Assembly: GCA_964613745.1 (NCBI GenBank)
Contig: CAZTJA010000086.1
Coordinates: 1 to 13,830, forward strand
DNA from: CAZTJA01 sp964613745
Lineage (GTDB): Bacteria > Desulfobacterota > Desulfomonilia > Desulfomonilales > Desulfomonilaceae
DNA length: 13,830 nucleotides
Direction of reading: 5' to 3'
Shown here: positions 13,065-13,830 of the stretch, in pieces
Layout: every line of letters starts with the position of its first letter
Numbering within the stretch: the stretch's first letter is position 1
Program-made: the position numbers and the translations under genes
Notes under the pieces: model-generated
What the model was told of the DNA's origin: nothing
The model's input: only the letters and a program-made list of their open reading frames with translations
Database searches by the model: none

Positions 13065-13830
13065 ATGAGAAAGGCCGTAACCTGTTTTTTGGTCGCGTTT
13101 TCCGTCGTTCTGTTATCTAGTCCGGCACCGTGCTTGGCAGACGCAACATGGAAAGAACTCGTCAATAATTCCGAACAAATGAACCAAAATGGCTCTTGGT
13201 CAAATGCTCTAGCCTATGCAAAATCGGCTCTGGTAAGATCCGAAATAGTCTACGGCAGACGAAGTCTCAATACTGCAAAAACTCATCTTTTACTTGCTGA
13301 GCTCTACTCTGAAAAAGGAAAATTTTCTTCCGCTGAGATGCACTATGCCAAGGCAATCGGACTTTTGGAGGATTTGTTCCATAAGGGACATCCATCTACA
13401 ATTCGCCCGATGACTGGTCTGGCAGAGTTGTGCGTTGTTCGAGGACATTCGGAACGTGCAGAGTCACTTTACAGAACAGCCATTGCTTCATGCAACAACT
13501 CCGGAATTCTGGAACCTGGTTCTGAGGCCGCTCTGGTTGGGCTCGCCGGGTTGTACGGAAAACAGGCTAAGTATGAAGAAGCAAAAACTCTGTTACAAGA
13601 TGCTACAGCGGTGATGGACAGAAGTGCAAAATACGACCGCTCATTGGATAGCTTGCGTGTGCGTGCGTATAGCGACATGGGGGAAATTTTTTCCAGGGAG
13701 GGAAAATATTCGGAAGCGGTAAATGCGTTTGAAAACGCTTTGTCTGCAGTGGGAAATGGACCGAATTTCTGGCTGAAACCTACCATACTAAGCAAATTGA
13801 GTGAATGTCACTCCAAATGTGGATCATACA
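13065..13830 (+). CDS. Secreted TPR-repeat protein, 3' end outside the window
   Basis: The frame is open from the ATG at 13065 to the window edge, 255 complete codons. GGGGGGGA at 13053-13060 is a strong ribosome site 4 nt before the ATG. Residues 1-25 form a signal peptide (VTCFLVAFSVVLLSS core, likely cleavage CLA before D26). C23 is not in a normal lipobox. The rest is tetratricopeptide repeats of the longer kinesin-light-chain/TPR_12 type, about four to five visible. Examples are LLLAELYSEKGKFSSAEMHY, GLAELCVVRGHSERAESLYR, GLAGLYGKQAKYEEAKTLL and MGEIFSREGKYSEAVNAFE. Such proteins act as periplasmic scaffolds. It is preceded by a sigma-54 promoter, so expression probably depends on RpoN and an enhancer-binding protein. 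Confidence 0.85.
   Translation, partial: MRKAVTCFLVAFSVVLLSSPAPCLADATWKELVNNSEQMNQNGSWSNALAYAKSALVRSEIVYGRRSLNTAKTHLLLAELYSEKGKFSSAEMHYAKAIGLLEDLFHKGHPSTIRPMTGLAELCVVRGHSERAESLYRTAIASCNNSGILEPGSEAALVGLAGLYGKQAKYEEAKTLLQDATAVMDRSAKYDRSLDSLRVRAYSDMGEIFSREGKYSEAVNAFENALSAVGNGPNFWLKPTILSKLSECHSKCGSY

Noticed and set aside
13469..13795. 108-residue minus-strand ORF
   Set aside because: It is antisense to the TPR gene, has no recognisable domain, and the plus frame shows a signal peptide, a ribosome site and clear TPR periodicity.
1..13830. CRISPR array, tRNA or rRNA genes, intact transposase
   Set aside because: No regularly spaced direct repeats, cloverleaf or rRNA-like conserved stretches and no transposase or integrase motifs were seen on either strand.

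Overview
The window reads as chromosomal DNA of an anaerobic Gram-negative bacterium. The best fit is a Desulfobacterota-like (deltaproteobacterial) draft or metagenome genome. This is inference from gene content: a PilZ protein with tandem HTH-like repeats, a hybrid kinase with a periplasmic ABC-type sensor, an ACDS-gamma-like 4Fe-4S protein, a desulforedoxin-type ribbon and a sigma-54 activator with an 'LLLNEIGEL' Walker B. A run of exactly 100 N (3955-4054) looks like a scaffold placeholder of unknown length, so sequence on its two sides need not be adjacent. No tRNA, rRNA, CRISPR array or intact mobile element was seen.

Region 1 (1-2905, + strand) is an acyl-CoA catabolism operon. It holds the C-terminus of an acyl-CoA dehydrogenase, a TetR regulator, an APH-fold phosphotransferase of the type that partners ACAD10/11-like dehydrogenases, and a variant 3-hydroxyacyl-CoA dehydrogenase. 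The set fits activation of 4-hydroxyacyl-CoA by phosphorylation, followed by beta-oxidation.

Region 2 (2911-4653, - strand) has a protein with three HTH-like repeats and a C-terminal PilZ domain (predicted c-di-GMP binding). Beyond the gap lies a secreted protein whose C-terminus is lost in the gap.

Region 3 (4744-8536, + strand) is a two-gene operon with a good sigma-70 promoter. It encodes a 1010-residue hybrid histidine kinase (periplasmic ABC-type sensor, TM, PAS-PAS, kinase, receiver) and a 179-residue 4Fe-4S protein. It ends at a bidirectional terminator shared with a convergent small desulforedoxin-like protein gene (8560-8889, -).

Region 4 (8890-10877) is a dyad-rich intergenic region with a strong sigma-70 promoter, followed by two tandem paralogous xylose-isomerase-like TIM-barrel proteins that both keep the metal ligands.

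Region 5 (10943-13830, + strand) has a sigma-70 promoter and a repeat-rich leader before a PAS-AAA+-Fis sigma-54 activator with a D-to-N change in Walker B. A near-consensus sigma-54 promoter with an upstream inverted repeat follows. It drives a structured leader of about 215 nt and a secreted TPR protein that runs off the window. The activator probably controls this promoter, though this is inferred only from position.
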